13,636 bases of DNA from Pseudomonadota bacterium (GTDB taxonomy: Bacteria; Pseudomonadota; Gammaproteobacteria; Burkholderiales; Sulfuriferulaceae), in contig JAJYGL010000027.1 of assembly GCA_021790625.1 (NCBI GenBank), forward strand, positions 1-13,636, written 5' to 3'. Position 1 is the first letter of the stretch; each line of letters begins with the position of its first letter. Below the pieces are notes generated by a model. It was not told the DNA's origin. It did not search any database and saw nothing but the letters and a program-made list of their open reading frames with translations. Of this stretch, positions 7,302 through 13,636 are shown piece after piece. Made by a program: the position numbers and the translations under genes.

Positions 7302-7507
7302 TTATTATTTACCCACTCTGACACGACGGAAACAATTCAGCCCAAGGAATCACCAATCAATTGGTACCCGCCACAGCCGCAAAAACACAGGCAGGCAGAG
7401 ATAAAACAATGGCTCTCATCGTCCAACCCCCCATAAAACCCGCTCATACAAACCAACCGCCGGACAACCTGTCAGCGAATTTCGTACAAATCAACGCATT
7501 CTGCCAC

Positions 7508-7527
7508 CATACTAATTATGAAGTATG
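7508..7527. promoter_or_regulatory. 20-bp dyad, candidate regulator binding site
   Basis: CATACT and AGTATG are perfect 6-bp inverted arms separated by 8 bp (AATTATGA). The size fits LuxR-type dyad sites, and the site lies between the EpsA-type regulator gene and its possible target. An imperfect second inverted repeat overlaps it at 7523-7540. Binding by the regulator is inference. Confidence 0.35.
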
Positions 7528-7603
7528 AATATTTCAATACAAATTTCTGCCTCTTCTCAAAAATTTCCAGCCAAAAAAACCACACCACTACCCGAAAGGG
7601 TGA

Positions 7604-7631
7604 TTGCATACGCCAAAAAAACCCGTAGAAT
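7604..7631 (+). promoter_or_regulatory. Candidate promoter of the PEP-CTERM gene
   Basis: TAGAAT at 7626-7631 matches the -10 consensus at five of six bases. TTGCAT at 7604-7609 is a weak -35, 16 bp away. A start near 7638 would leave a 5' leader of about 150 nt. I saw no good sigma-54 site as an alternative. Confidence 0.35.
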
Positions 7632-7693
7632 ACCCAACATAGGTCGACTAAAGGCTTGTTCGCGAAACACAAAAGATGCAATTACGATATTGT

Positions 7694-7734
7694 GACCAGC
7701 GGATAAAGCAACCACTTTGTTGGTCGGTAAGACC
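7694..7734 (+). promoter_or_regulatory. Mutually exclusive hairpins in the PEP-CTERM gene leader
   Basis: GACCA (7694-7698) can pair with TGGTC (7721-7725), with an inner AAAG/CTTT helix (7705-7708 with 7715-7718) around CAACCA. The same GGTC (7722-7725) can instead pair with GACC at 7731-7734 around a 5-nt loop. The two folds cannot coexist, which is the form of a leader switch. It matches no riboswitch class I know. The stems are short, so the call is tentative. Confidence 0.35.
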
Positions 7735-7788
7735 TTTGTGCCAGGCCAAATGTTTTTTGAAATTTAATTTGATCGAAAGGTTCTTATC

Positions 7789-8505
7789 ATGCGTAAACTA
7801 CTCATTTCCTCGGCGATACTTGCCACCTTTGCCACGCCGGTCTTCGCCAGCCCGATTGCCGGCCTCGTCAATACCGGCTTCGGCCTGGCCACTGGCCAGC
7901 AAGACATTAACTACGCGTTCACCAACAACGGTGGCACCGCCACCGGCACGGCGTGCGGCAGCTCGACCGGCAGGTGCGGTTCGGTTTCCAATGCTTCCAG
8001 CTTCCCCGTGGCGTGGCCTTACAGCAGCCTGCCTAGTTCATCTGGTGCACAATGGCTGTCACCCAACGTGAGCGCAACCGGTGACGCCCTCACCGAAGAC
8101 CCGTCCAGCAACGGCAACTACAGATGGACGCTGGACTTCAACATTGCCACCAACCCAAACACTGCTTGGTTTACTGCCACCTGGTTGACGGACAACTACG
8201 GTTATGCCGAGCTGAACGGTAACACCATTACCGGCTCGGCCACGCCAATGCCGAACGGTTATGTCACCGGCACCAGCTTTGGTGCTCATTCCGGTTTCGT
8301 GTACGGCATGAACACGCTGACCTTCGTGGTAACCAACATCGCCAACGACAGTGGATTCAACCCGACCGGTATCGACGTAGAATTCACCGGCTCCAACGTG
8401 GCTGCAACGCCATTACCGGCTGCAGCGCTGCTGTTTGGTTCTGCTCTGGTCGGCGGTGGTGTCTTCGCCCGCAAACGTAAATCCGGCGGCTCTGCTGCGG
8501 TTTGA
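7789..8505 (+). CDS. Secreted PEP-CTERM-like protein (exosortase substrate)
   Basis: This 238-residue protein has a signal peptide (MRKLLISSAILATFATPVFA, cut after about residue 20). Its body is rich in Asn, Thr, Gly and Ser and is probably a beta-sandwich, ending in NTLTFVVTN and N-P-T-G-I-D-V, a segment often seen in PEP-CTERM proteins. The C-terminal sorting signal is T-P-L-P at 207-210, then a hydrophobic helix (211-226, AAALLFGSALVGGGVF) and a basic R-K-R-K (228-231). It is the PLP-variant signal recognised by exosortases, which would cut it and release or attach the protein in the cell envelope and EPS. C56 and C63 are the only cysteines and may form a small disulfide loop. AAAGG lies 8 nt before the ATG, and a strong terminator follows, so it is probably a monocistronic gene. 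The molecular role is unknown. Confidence 0.88.
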   Translation: MRKLLISSAILATFATPVFASPIAGLVNTGFGLATGQQDINYAFTNNGGTATGTACGSSTGRCGSVSNASSFPVAWPYSSLPSSSGAQWLSPNVSATGDALTEDPSSNGNYRWTLDFNIATNPNTAWFTATWLTDNYGYAELNGNTITGSATPMPNGYVTGTSFGAHSGFVYGMNTLTFVVTNIANDSGFNPTGIDVEFTGSNVAATPLPAAALLFGSALVGGGVFARKRKSGGSAAV

Positions 8506-8523
8506 GTTTGAGTTGAAACAAAA

Positions 8524-8553
8524 CAAAAAAGGGGCATGTAAGCCCCTTTTTTG
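8524..8553 (+). terminator. Intrinsic terminator of the PEP-CTERM gene
   Basis: CAAAAAAGGGGC (8524-8535) and GCCCCTTTTTTG (8542-8553) form a perfect 12-bp stem with a 6-nt loop and a built-in run of six T. It begins 18 bp after the stop codon. The symmetric A and T runs could make it act in both directions. It separates the PEP-CTERM gene from the export operon. Confidence 0.92.
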
Positions 8554-8764
8554 TTGCCCTGCAGCTACGTTATGTTATGGGAATAAATTCAGGGTTCCAT
8601 GGTGACCGCGCAACGTTTTGCGGAAATGTATTGTGAAAGCACGGCGCAGCAATTCATCCGCTCAATGGAACAAAACCTTCATACAGCATAAACAGCGAGA
8701 TAATATATGAATTTGTGTGGAAATCAGGTCAACACAACATAACACGAGCATAACAACAGGAAAC

Positions 8765-8773
8765 TGTTATACT
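8765..8773 (+). promoter_or_regulatory. Candidate extended -10 promoter of the export operon
   Basis: TGTTATACT matches the extended -10 form (TG, one base, TATACT). Transcription would start near 8780, about 22 nt before the ATG at 8802, which has a weak AGG 7 nt upstream. No -35 of note is seen. The roughly 210 bases between the terminator and this box hold no gene. They do hold several A-rich CATAA-containing stretches near 8690-8755 that might bind a regulator. Confidence 0.45.
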
Positions 8774-8801
8774 TTTCATACCACGTCAATTAGGCACACT
8801 C

Positions 8802-9377
8802 ATGGAACATACGTCCCTCAAACAATGGTTGATCTCCATTCTTACGGCAATATTGTTTCTGCACACGGGTATTGGCATGGCCAACGCTCTTCCGACCTAC
8901 CACATCCTTCCCGGCGATACGCTATCCGTCTCCGTCTGGGGGGACGACAGCATGCAGATGAAAGATTTGCAGGTTCTGCCCGATGGCAGCATCTCGTTTC
9001 CATTGGCCGGACGCGTGGACGCCGCCGGACAAACCAGCACAGATGTTGAACACGCCATTGCCGAGCGGCTGAAAACATACCTGAAAGACCCCAAAGTCAC
9101 CGTCATCATCACAGCCACCAGCGGCAGCAATGTGTACATTGTCGGCAAGATTGCCAAACCCGGCCCCGTTCCCCTGACCGGTCCGCTCACCGTCCTGCAA
9201 GCCTTGAGTGTGGGCGGATTGTTTGATAAATTTGCCGATACCAGCAACATCAAAGTGTTACGCAACACGGCTCAAGGAACAACCATCTTTCCTGTCAATT
9301 ACGATGAACTGATCAAGGGCCGCAATCTGGGCAGCAACATTGAACTGTTGCCCGGCGACACGATACTGGTACCTTGA
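8802..9377 (+). CDS. epsE: Short polysaccharide export (OPX/Wza-like) protein, EpsE type
   Basis: The 191-residue protein has a signal peptide (hydrophobic core ISILTAILFLHTGIGM, cut near residue 29). A Poly_export domain follows (about 32-110: YHILPGDTLSVSVWGDDSM, then Q-V-L-P-D-G-S-I-S-F-P-L-A-G), then one SLBB-type segment (about 112-165: NVYIVGKIAKPGPVPL). It forms the periplasmic part of the EPS export channel. It contains no cysteine at all, hence no lipobox, and it lacks the C-terminal amphipathic helix by which Wza crosses the outer membrane (about 379 residues in E. coli). The next gene codes for an outer-membrane barrel that could supply the pore. It matches the EpsE group of exosortase-B EPS loci. 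The gene is followed after 2 bp by the barrel gene. Confidence 0.9.
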   Translation: MEHTSLKQWLISILTAILFLHTGIGMANALPTYHILPGDTLSVSVWGDDSMQMKDLQVLPDGSISFPLAGRVDAAGQTSTDVEHAIAERLKTYLKDPKVTVIITATSGSNVYIVGKIAKPGPVPLTGPLTVLQALSVGGLFDKFADTSNIKVLRNTAQGTTIFPVNYDELIKGRNLGSNIELLPGDTILVP

Positions 9378-9379
9378 AT

Positions 9380-10567
9380 ATGTCGACCCCATTCATTCGT
9401 TCTCTCATCATCCCCCTAATGCTGGGGATGCTTTGCGCCGTTCCCGCAAAAAGTCGTGCAGACAGCTTCAGCCAGAGCATAAACGTCAGCAGTGGTGTCG
9501 TGTACAACACCGACCCCCTGTTCACGCCGGCCAACCAACCAGTTTGGCTGGCCGTGCTTTCACCCACATATACGGTAGCAAACACCAGCGGACTCAACGA
9601 ATGGTCGCTGAATGCCGGGCTTAACATCCAGCGTTCGAGCGACACCCTCGTGATGGTCAACCGCAACGACCCAACCGCCACGCTGGGCTGGGTTCACACG
9701 CTTCAATCCGGCAGTGTCAGCATCAAAGCACATTACGAACAGGATTCCACCCTGTTCGGCGTCGGACAAGTCGGCAATAGCCTGGTTGCCCAGGACGGCA
9801 CCAGTTATGTACAATCGATAACCGCTAATTGGCTATATAATCTGAATGACACGTGGCAACTGGACAGCGGCGCCACCGCCAACCATACCACATACAGCTC
9901 AGTCAACACCACATCACCTGGCGGGAGCAATTCGACCGGCTCTTTATTTGGTTACCAGTCAAATACCTACAATACGAAACTTACCAAGCAGTTCAGCAAC
10001 ACGCTCAGCGCTTACGGTCAAATCAGTTACACACAATTTTCGCTCGACAACCAACCCATCTCCGACACACAGTTTAATACCATCCTGGGAATACAGTCCA
10101 CGCTGAGCGAAACGCTGACCTTGTTAGCCGACGCGGGTGTCACCGATACGTCCGGCAACGCCTTTTCCACTCCCGGCAACGCCGGCGCAAGCAGCAGCAC
10201 GACTGGCGCCATTGGCAACATCACTCTCAATTATCTGGGGTTGCGCTCAAATGGCAGCCTGACTGTGTCACGAACCGACATGCCCAGCGGGTTTGGAGGA
10301 TTTGTACTAACAGATGAACTTAATGGCGAGTACAGCCATGATCTTTCCAGCAACAACTCCATCGGCACTGGATACACTTATGCTAAAAATCTGTCGCTAT
10401 ACATTGACACCATCAGCCAGTTCAGCGTATGGTTCAGCCATCAAATCTCCTCTGCGCTTAGTTTAAAACTGATGTTACAACAACGCACTTTCTCTGCGCC
10501 CGGATTTTCCGGTGCCAGCGACAATGTCGCCAGCCTGTTTCTAACTTATAATAACCCCGATTTTTAA
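9380..10567 (+). CDS. Outer-membrane beta-barrel protein of the EPS export operon (EpsL-like)
   Basis: This is a 395-residue protein with a signal peptide (IRSLIIPLMLGMLCAVPAKS, cut near A-D-S). The rest consists of alternating polar and hydrophobic strands rich in Ser, Thr, Asn, Gln and Tyr, for example SVSIKAHYEQDSTLFG, LTKQFSNTLSAYGQISYTQF and FSVWFSHQISSALSLKLML. It ends in a terminal phenylalanine (N-N-P-D-F), as recognised by the BAM machinery. It resembles the barrel proteins found in exosortase EPS loci (EpsL and PEP-CTERM-associated outer-membrane proteins). A structural role as the export pore partner is inferred. I chose the ATG at 9380, 2 bp after the upstream stop. A TTG at 9374 overlapping that stop (TTGA) is possible. 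Neither has a clear ribosome binding site, so translation is probably coupled. Confidence 0.78.
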   Translation: MSTPFIRSLIIPLMLGMLCAVPAKSRADSFSQSINVSSGVVYNTDPLFTPANQPVWLAVLSPTYTVANTSGLNEWSLNAGLNIQRSSDTLVMVNRNDPTATLGWVHTLQSGSVSIKAHYEQDSTLFGVGQVGNSLVAQDGTSYVQSITANWLYNLNDTWQLDSGATANHTTYSSVNTTSPGGSNSTGSLFGYQSNTYNTKLTKQFSNTLSAYGQISYTQFSLDNQPISDTQFNTILGIQSTLSETLTLLADAGVTDTSGNAFSTPGNAGASSSTTGAIGNITLNYLGLRSNGSLTVSRTDMPSGFGGFVLTDELNGEYSHDLSSNNSIGTGYTYAKNLSLYIDTISQFSVWFSHQISSALSLKLMLQQRTFSAPGFSGASDNVASLFLTYNNPDF

Positions 10568-10580
10568 TCAGAAGGCTCCC

Positions 10581-12185
10581 ATGGCAACAGATTACAGCCT
10601 ATCGTTACGGGATTATGTGGCCATGCTCAAACGCCACACCATCGCCATTTCGATCATCATCATTACTGTCTCGTTGGCCGCGCTTCTGGTCGCCGCACTT
10701 CTACCGCCAACTTACGAAGCCTCTGGCACCATTCTGCTGGTACCGCAGGAAATTTCTTCCGATCTGGTGCCTGAATCTGTCTCGGAATATGCCGGACAGA
10801 AGGTGGCCATGGTCAAACAACGCGTCATGACGCGCGACAACCTCATTGCCATCATCCATAAATTCCACTTATATGAAAAACATGGGAAGCCGCTGCCAAC
10901 ATCCCAGGCCATCGATCTCTTTAGACAAAACATCTCCATCGATCCCATCATCGACCCGGAAGCCAAAGCCAACAATCGTACCATCGCCTTTCGGGTTTCG
11001 TTTATCGGCCTCAACCCGAATACCGTCAGCGACGTTGACAACGAACTGGTCACCCTGTTTTTGAATGAGAATGCCAAAGTCGGTCTTGCGCGCGCAAATG
11101 ATGCCACCACTTTTTTAGGGCAACAAGCCAGCAACCTGCGCGATCAACTGGATAAAGTCGGCAAACAGGTAGCCGATTTTAAAATGCAAAATTCCAACGC
11201 GCTGCCCGAAAACAAAGACGTGCTGATGTCATCCTATCAAGCCACCGAATCGGCGTTACAGGAAACTGCACGCAGTTATCAAGCCACGCAAGATGAAATC
11301 ACCAATCTGGAAATCGAACTGACTGCTGCCAAAGCTGGCGATGTCAGCAACACAAATACAAATGACAACAGCACCGCTTCCGATCCGGCCGTCGAACTCG
11401 CACGGCTGGAAACGGAGTATAGCAAATTATCTGCCATATACAATGACAATCACCCCACCATGGTCATGTTAAGAAGCAAGATTGCCACGCTGAAAAAAAC
11501 CATCGCCACCAGCTCTGGTACGAGCAATATGACGGGCAACCCGGTAACGGCGCAAATTGAAGCCAAAATCAGAGCCGCCCAATCTCAGCTCAGCATGATG
11601 GCGCAACAAGAAGTATCCTTGCGCGGACGGCTCGCTGCCATAGAACACGATCTGCTGCGCGAACCACAAGTCGAGCAACAATTGTCCGTCATGCAAGTCA
11701 ACTATGACGCGATCAAAAAGAAATATGACGATCTGCGCGGAAAACAAAGCGCCGCCCAGGAAACCGCCAGCCTGCAAGAAGAAAACAAAGCAGAACGATT
11801 CGAATTGATCGACCCGCCGGTCATGCCGGACAGACCCATCAAACCGAACCGCATCAAAATCGCACTCACTGGCATATTACTGTCCGTTGCAGCGGCTGTC
11901 GGCTTCACCATCCTGCTCGAATCCAGCCAACAAAAAGTACGTGGCACGGCAGCGACCACCGCCATCATGCGCGCCCCACCGCTGGTCGTCATTCCGGAAA
12001 TCCGTTCACCGGCAGAAATTGCTCAACGCAAGCGCCAACTGCATCGTAGTCTGTGGGCAATATTCATCACCACGATAATTGCCATATTGATCATTCATCT
12101 GTTCGTCATTCCGCTAGACGTTCTGATGCATAAACTCATGAATTATTCGACTGTTCCAGTCAAGGGTCTTTATGGAAAAGTTTAA
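10581..12185 (+). CDS. epsF: Polysaccharide chain-length determinant / co-polymerase (Wzz-GumC type, EpsF-like)
   Basis: The 534-residue inner-membrane protein has a Wzz-type N-terminus with a first membrane helix (about 20-41: ISIIIITVSLAALLVAALLP). A large periplasmic region follows with long coiled-coil stretches (about 170-250 and 320-400). Next comes the proline-rich D-P-P-V-M-P-D-R-P-I-K-P-N-R just before the second helix (about 427-447). A cytoplasmic APPLVVIPEI segment and a third hydrophobic helix (about 491-511: LWAIFITTIIAILIIHLFVI) come after that. Such proteins set EPS chain length together with a tyrosine autokinase. Here the kinase is a separate gene whose start overlaps this one by 14 nt. 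GAAGG lies 5 nt before the ATG at 10581. The kinase domain that is fused in Wzc is absent. Confidence 0.9.
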   Translation: MATDYSLSLRDYVAMLKRHTIAISIIIITVSLAALLVAALLPPTYEASGTILLVPQEISSDLVPESVSEYAGQKVAMVKQRVMTRDNLIAIIHKFHLYEKHGKPLPTSQAIDLFRQNISIDPIIDPEAKANNRTIAFRVSFIGLNPNTVSDVDNELVTLFLNENAKVGLARANDATTFLGQQASNLRDQLDKVGKQVADFKMQNSNALPENKDVLMSSYQATESALQETARSYQATQDEITNLEIELTAAKAGDVSNTNTNDNSTASDPAVELARLETEYSKLSAIYNDNHPTMVMLRSKIATLKKTIATSSGTSNMTGNPVTAQIEAKIRAAQSQLSMMAQQEVSLRGRLAAIEHDLLREPQVEQQLSVMQVNYDAIKKKYDDLRGKQSAAQETASLQEENKAERFELIDPPVMPDRPIKPNRIKIALTGILLSVAAAVGFTILLESSQQKVRGTAATTAIMRAPPLVVIPEIRSPAEIAQRKRQLHRSLWAIFITTIIAILIIHLFVIPLDVLMHKLMNYSTVPVKGLYGKV

Positions 12186-13014
12186 GCGCCTGTTCAAAAA
12201 AAACCGGTCAACAAAAAAACCGGTACATACCGCAATCGAACCCGGACAAGAATCTCCCACCCTGCTGCGCATCCCACCAGCAGACACACAAGAATCTTCA
12301 CTCAACAACGTCCAGTATGTCCAAACCCGTACCGTGGAACTGGACAAAGCGCTGCTCGAACGCAACCGGATTGTTGCCGGCAACAAACGTGAGCCAGTAA
12401 GCCGCCTGTTTGACCTGCTACGCACCCAAGTACTGCAAAAAATGGAAGCGCATGGCTGGCGAACCATCGCCATCGTCTCACCCACACCGGAAGCGGGAAA
12501 AACCTTTGTCGCCATCAACCTTGCCCTGAGTATTGCCCATCAGGCGAACAAAAGCGCACTACTGGTCGACCTCGATCTGCGGCGACCAAAAATTGCCAGT
12601 TACCTTGGCTTGCCCGTCAGCAAATCCCTGCGCGATTATCTGGATGGCACAGCAAGTCTGGCGCAAGTGCTGGTCAACCCCAGTGTTCCACGACTGGTCA
12701 TCGCACCGCTGCTCAAGCCCATCGCCAACTCGTCTGAAGTTTTGTCCAGCAAACGCATTCAGCTTTTGCTAGATGACCTGCGCGACCGTTATGAATCGCG
12801 CATCGTCGTACTCGACATGCCGCCCATTCTGGTGGCGGATGATGCTTTGGTCATCCTGCCCCATGTCGACTGCGTATTGCTGGTACTGGGTGATGGACGC
12901 CATTCAGAAGCCGAGATTGAAGAAACCCTGCGCCTGATCCCCAACAAAAACATCCTGGGCACGGTACTCAACCGTGCCGATATGACTGTACCACTCCATT
13001 ATTACGACTATTGA
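12172..13014 (+). CDS. epsG: CpsD/CapB-type tyrosine autokinase (EpsG-like)
   Basis: This 280-residue cytoplasmic bacterial tyrosine kinase works with the preceding co-polymerase. It has Walker A S103-P-T-P-E-A-G-K-T, Walker A' ALLVDLDLRRP (D133, D135) and Walker B IVVLDMPP (D215). The C-terminus ends in Y277-Y-D-Y280, a minimal version of the tyrosine cluster whose phosphorylation controls assembly of such systems. The basic N-terminus (MEKFKRLFKKNRSTKK) may contact the membrane or partner. AAGGG lies 5 nt before the ATG, inside the upstream gene. The loop residues before the Walker A GKT (P-E-A) differ from the more common P-G-E. The 3' end overlaps the convergent PAP2 gene by 7 bp. Confidence 0.92.
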   Translation: MEKFKRLFKKNRSTKKPVHTAIEPGQESPTLLRIPPADTQESSLNNVQYVQTRTVELDKALLERNRIVAGNKREPVSRLFDLLRTQVLQKMEAHGWRTIAIVSPTPEAGKTFVAINLALSIAHQANKSALLVDLDLRRPKIASYLGLPVSKSLRDYLDGTASLAQVLVNPSVPRLVIAPLLKPIANSSEVLSSKRIQLLLDDLRDRYESRIVVLDMPPILVADDALVILPHVDCVLLVLGDGRHSEAEIEETLRLIPNKNILGTVLNRADMTVPLHYYDY

Positions 13015-13631
13015 AGCATAGCATCCGCATGCCATTGCCGACGCGTATACGGCTTGGCATGTCCTGACAGCATCAATGCCGCATGCGTAATCCAACTCTG
13101 AGTTGGCAACGGCGTCAGTTTCGGCGTGCCCATCAACCCCAACAAACTGAACAACACCAGCCAGCGATTCAGCCAGATATTGGTGGCACCCCGTACCTGC
13201 CTCAGAAACCAGAAGGCCAGCAACGCGCCAAACAGGTACCCGGACACCGCCTCCGAAATCGAATGGGCATGCACGACCACCCGCGACCACGCAATCAGCG
13301 CAGCCAGCAACAACCCAACCAACACCGCCAAACCACGTACCACCCATTTTGCATGCAACTGTAAAAACCAGGCCAATACTGGCAGCACCGTCGCCACGCG
13401 CATGGCGTGTCCACTCATACCGGTAAAATCCCAAGGTTCATAACCAATACCCCACCCAATGAAAGCAATCTTGCCTGCCACCACGACAGCCATCCCGCCG
13501 ACATACAACAACCCCCACCATAGCAGCACATCCAAACGCCAACTGACAAGCAGCCACAACGCAATGACCAACGCGGCCGGCGTCATCACCGTAAACTCCC
13601 CAATACTCGTTACCGCGCGCCATATTTCCAT
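13008..13631 (-). CDS. PAP2-family integral membrane phosphatase
   Basis: The 207-residue protein has five or six hydrophobic segments. It carries a PAP2 core: a first motif K-I-A-F-I-G-W-G-I-G without the usual R-P, a second motif D-F-T-G-M-S-G-H-A-M in place of P-S-G-H, and a third motif S-R-V-V-V-H-A-H-S-I-S-E. That third motif fits S-R-x5-H-x3-D except for Glu in place of Asp. The catalytic histidines are kept, so lipid-phosphate phosphatase activity is plausible. Next to an EPS operon, a role in undecaprenyl-pyrophosphate or other lipid-phosphate turnover is likely but not proven. The start at 13631 gives a natural N-terminus (MEIWRAVTSIGEF), but only 5 bases precede it, so an upstream start outside the window cannot be excluded. 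Confidence 0.85.
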   Translation of the reverse strand: MEIWRAVTSIGEFTVMTPAALVIALWLLVSWRLDVLLWWGLLYVGGMAVVVAGKIAFIGWGIGYEPWDFTGMSGHAMRVATVLPVLAWFLQLHAKWVVRGLAVLVGLLLAALIAWSRVVVHAHSISEAVSGYLFGALLAFWFLRQVRGATNIWLNRWLVLFSLLGLMGTPKLTPLPTQSWITHAALMLSGHAKPYTRRQWHADAMLQ

Positions 13632-13636
13632 GACCA

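Larger units (their letters stand above)
7302..7788. other. 487-bp divergent regulatory region between the epsA-type gene and the PEP-CTERM gene
   Basis: No credible coding frame is seen here. The region holds a 20-bp dyad at 7508-7527, an ACCC-GAAA-GGGT hairpin at 7590-7601, a weak promoter toward the PEP-CTERM gene at 7604-7631 and a leader with competing hairpins at 7694-7734. AAAGG at 7776-7780 lies 8 nt before the ATG at 7789. I found no convincing promoter for the leftward regulator gene, and nothing recognisable between about 7320 and 7500. Confidence 0.6.

Noticed and set aside
7590..7740. Possible cyclic-di-GMP (GEMM) riboswitch before the PEP-CTERM gene
   Set aside because: There is a GAAA-capped hairpin and a structured leader, but the conserved GEMM core strings and tetraloop-receptor layout are not present.
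7600..7788. Sigma-54 promoter for the PEP-CTERM gene
   Set aside because: Such promoters are known for some PEP-CTERM genes, but no TGGCAC-N5-TTGC element is present in the right orientation. The nearby GTGCCA has no matching second half.
7676..8071. A 131-residue plus-strand frame overlapping the PEP-CTERM gene
   Set aside because: It lies in another frame of a gene with a clear signal peptide and sorting signal, and its composition (Pro, Arg, Ala) is typical of an out-of-frame shadow.
8802..8900. Lipoprotein signal in the polysaccharide export protein
   Set aside because: The protein contains no cysteine, so it cannot be lipidated as Wza is.

Overview
This window looks like a piece of a betaproteobacterial chromosome, probably Nitrosomonadales or Methylophilaceae-like. 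That placement is inferred from gene families and moderate GC content, not from any marker gene. It joins a sulfate-activation locus to the regulatory and export part of an exopolysaccharide (EPS) locus of the exosortase-B/PEP-CTERM type, the kind first described as the methanolan eps operon of Methylobacillus sp. 12S. I see no rRNA, tRNA, insertion sequence, CRISPR array or phage gene.

Left part (1-4966). A toxin-first type II toxin-antitoxin pair (HigB/RelE-like toxin, XRE antitoxin) lies on the minus strand behind cysQ. It has its own promoter, with a perfect palindrome between the -35 and -10 elements, and its transcript may be leaderless. cysQ (PAP phosphatase) is divergent from cysD-cysNC (ATP sulfurylase plus fused APS kinase). 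The CysD protein carries an N-terminal extension of about 185 residues that I do not recognise. Together CysD and CysNC make APS and PAPS, and CysQ removes the by-product PAP.

Middle part (4960-8553). On the minus strand are a LuxR-type regulator of the EpsA family and a polyprenyl-phosphate sugar-phosphate transferase that would start the EPS repeat unit. The regulator is separated from a plus-strand gene for a secreted PEP-CTERM protein by 487 bases. These contain a 20-bp dyad and a leader with mutually exclusive hairpins. A strong 12-bp-stem terminator closes the PEP-CTERM gene.

Right part (8802-13014). A compact plus-strand operon encodes the EPS export machine: a short polysaccharide export protein without a lipid-anchor cysteine (EpsE-like), an outer-membrane beta-barrel protein, a chain-length/co-polymerase inner-membrane protein (EpsF-like) and a cytoplasmic tyrosine autokinase (EpsG-like). 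A PAP2-family membrane phosphatase gene converges on the kinase gene from the opposite strand.

Working together (inference): the transferase loads the first sugar phosphate on undecaprenyl phosphate. The co-polymerase and kinase control polymer length, the export protein and barrel carry the chain across the periplasm and outer membrane, and the PAP2 enzyme may recycle the lipid carrier. The PEP-CTERM protein would be processed by an exosortase and delivered to the surface with the EPS. The exosortase, flippase, polymerase and other glycosyltransferases are not in the window. The nearby sulfate-activation genes raise the possibility of a sulfated polymer, but no sulfotransferase is seen here.
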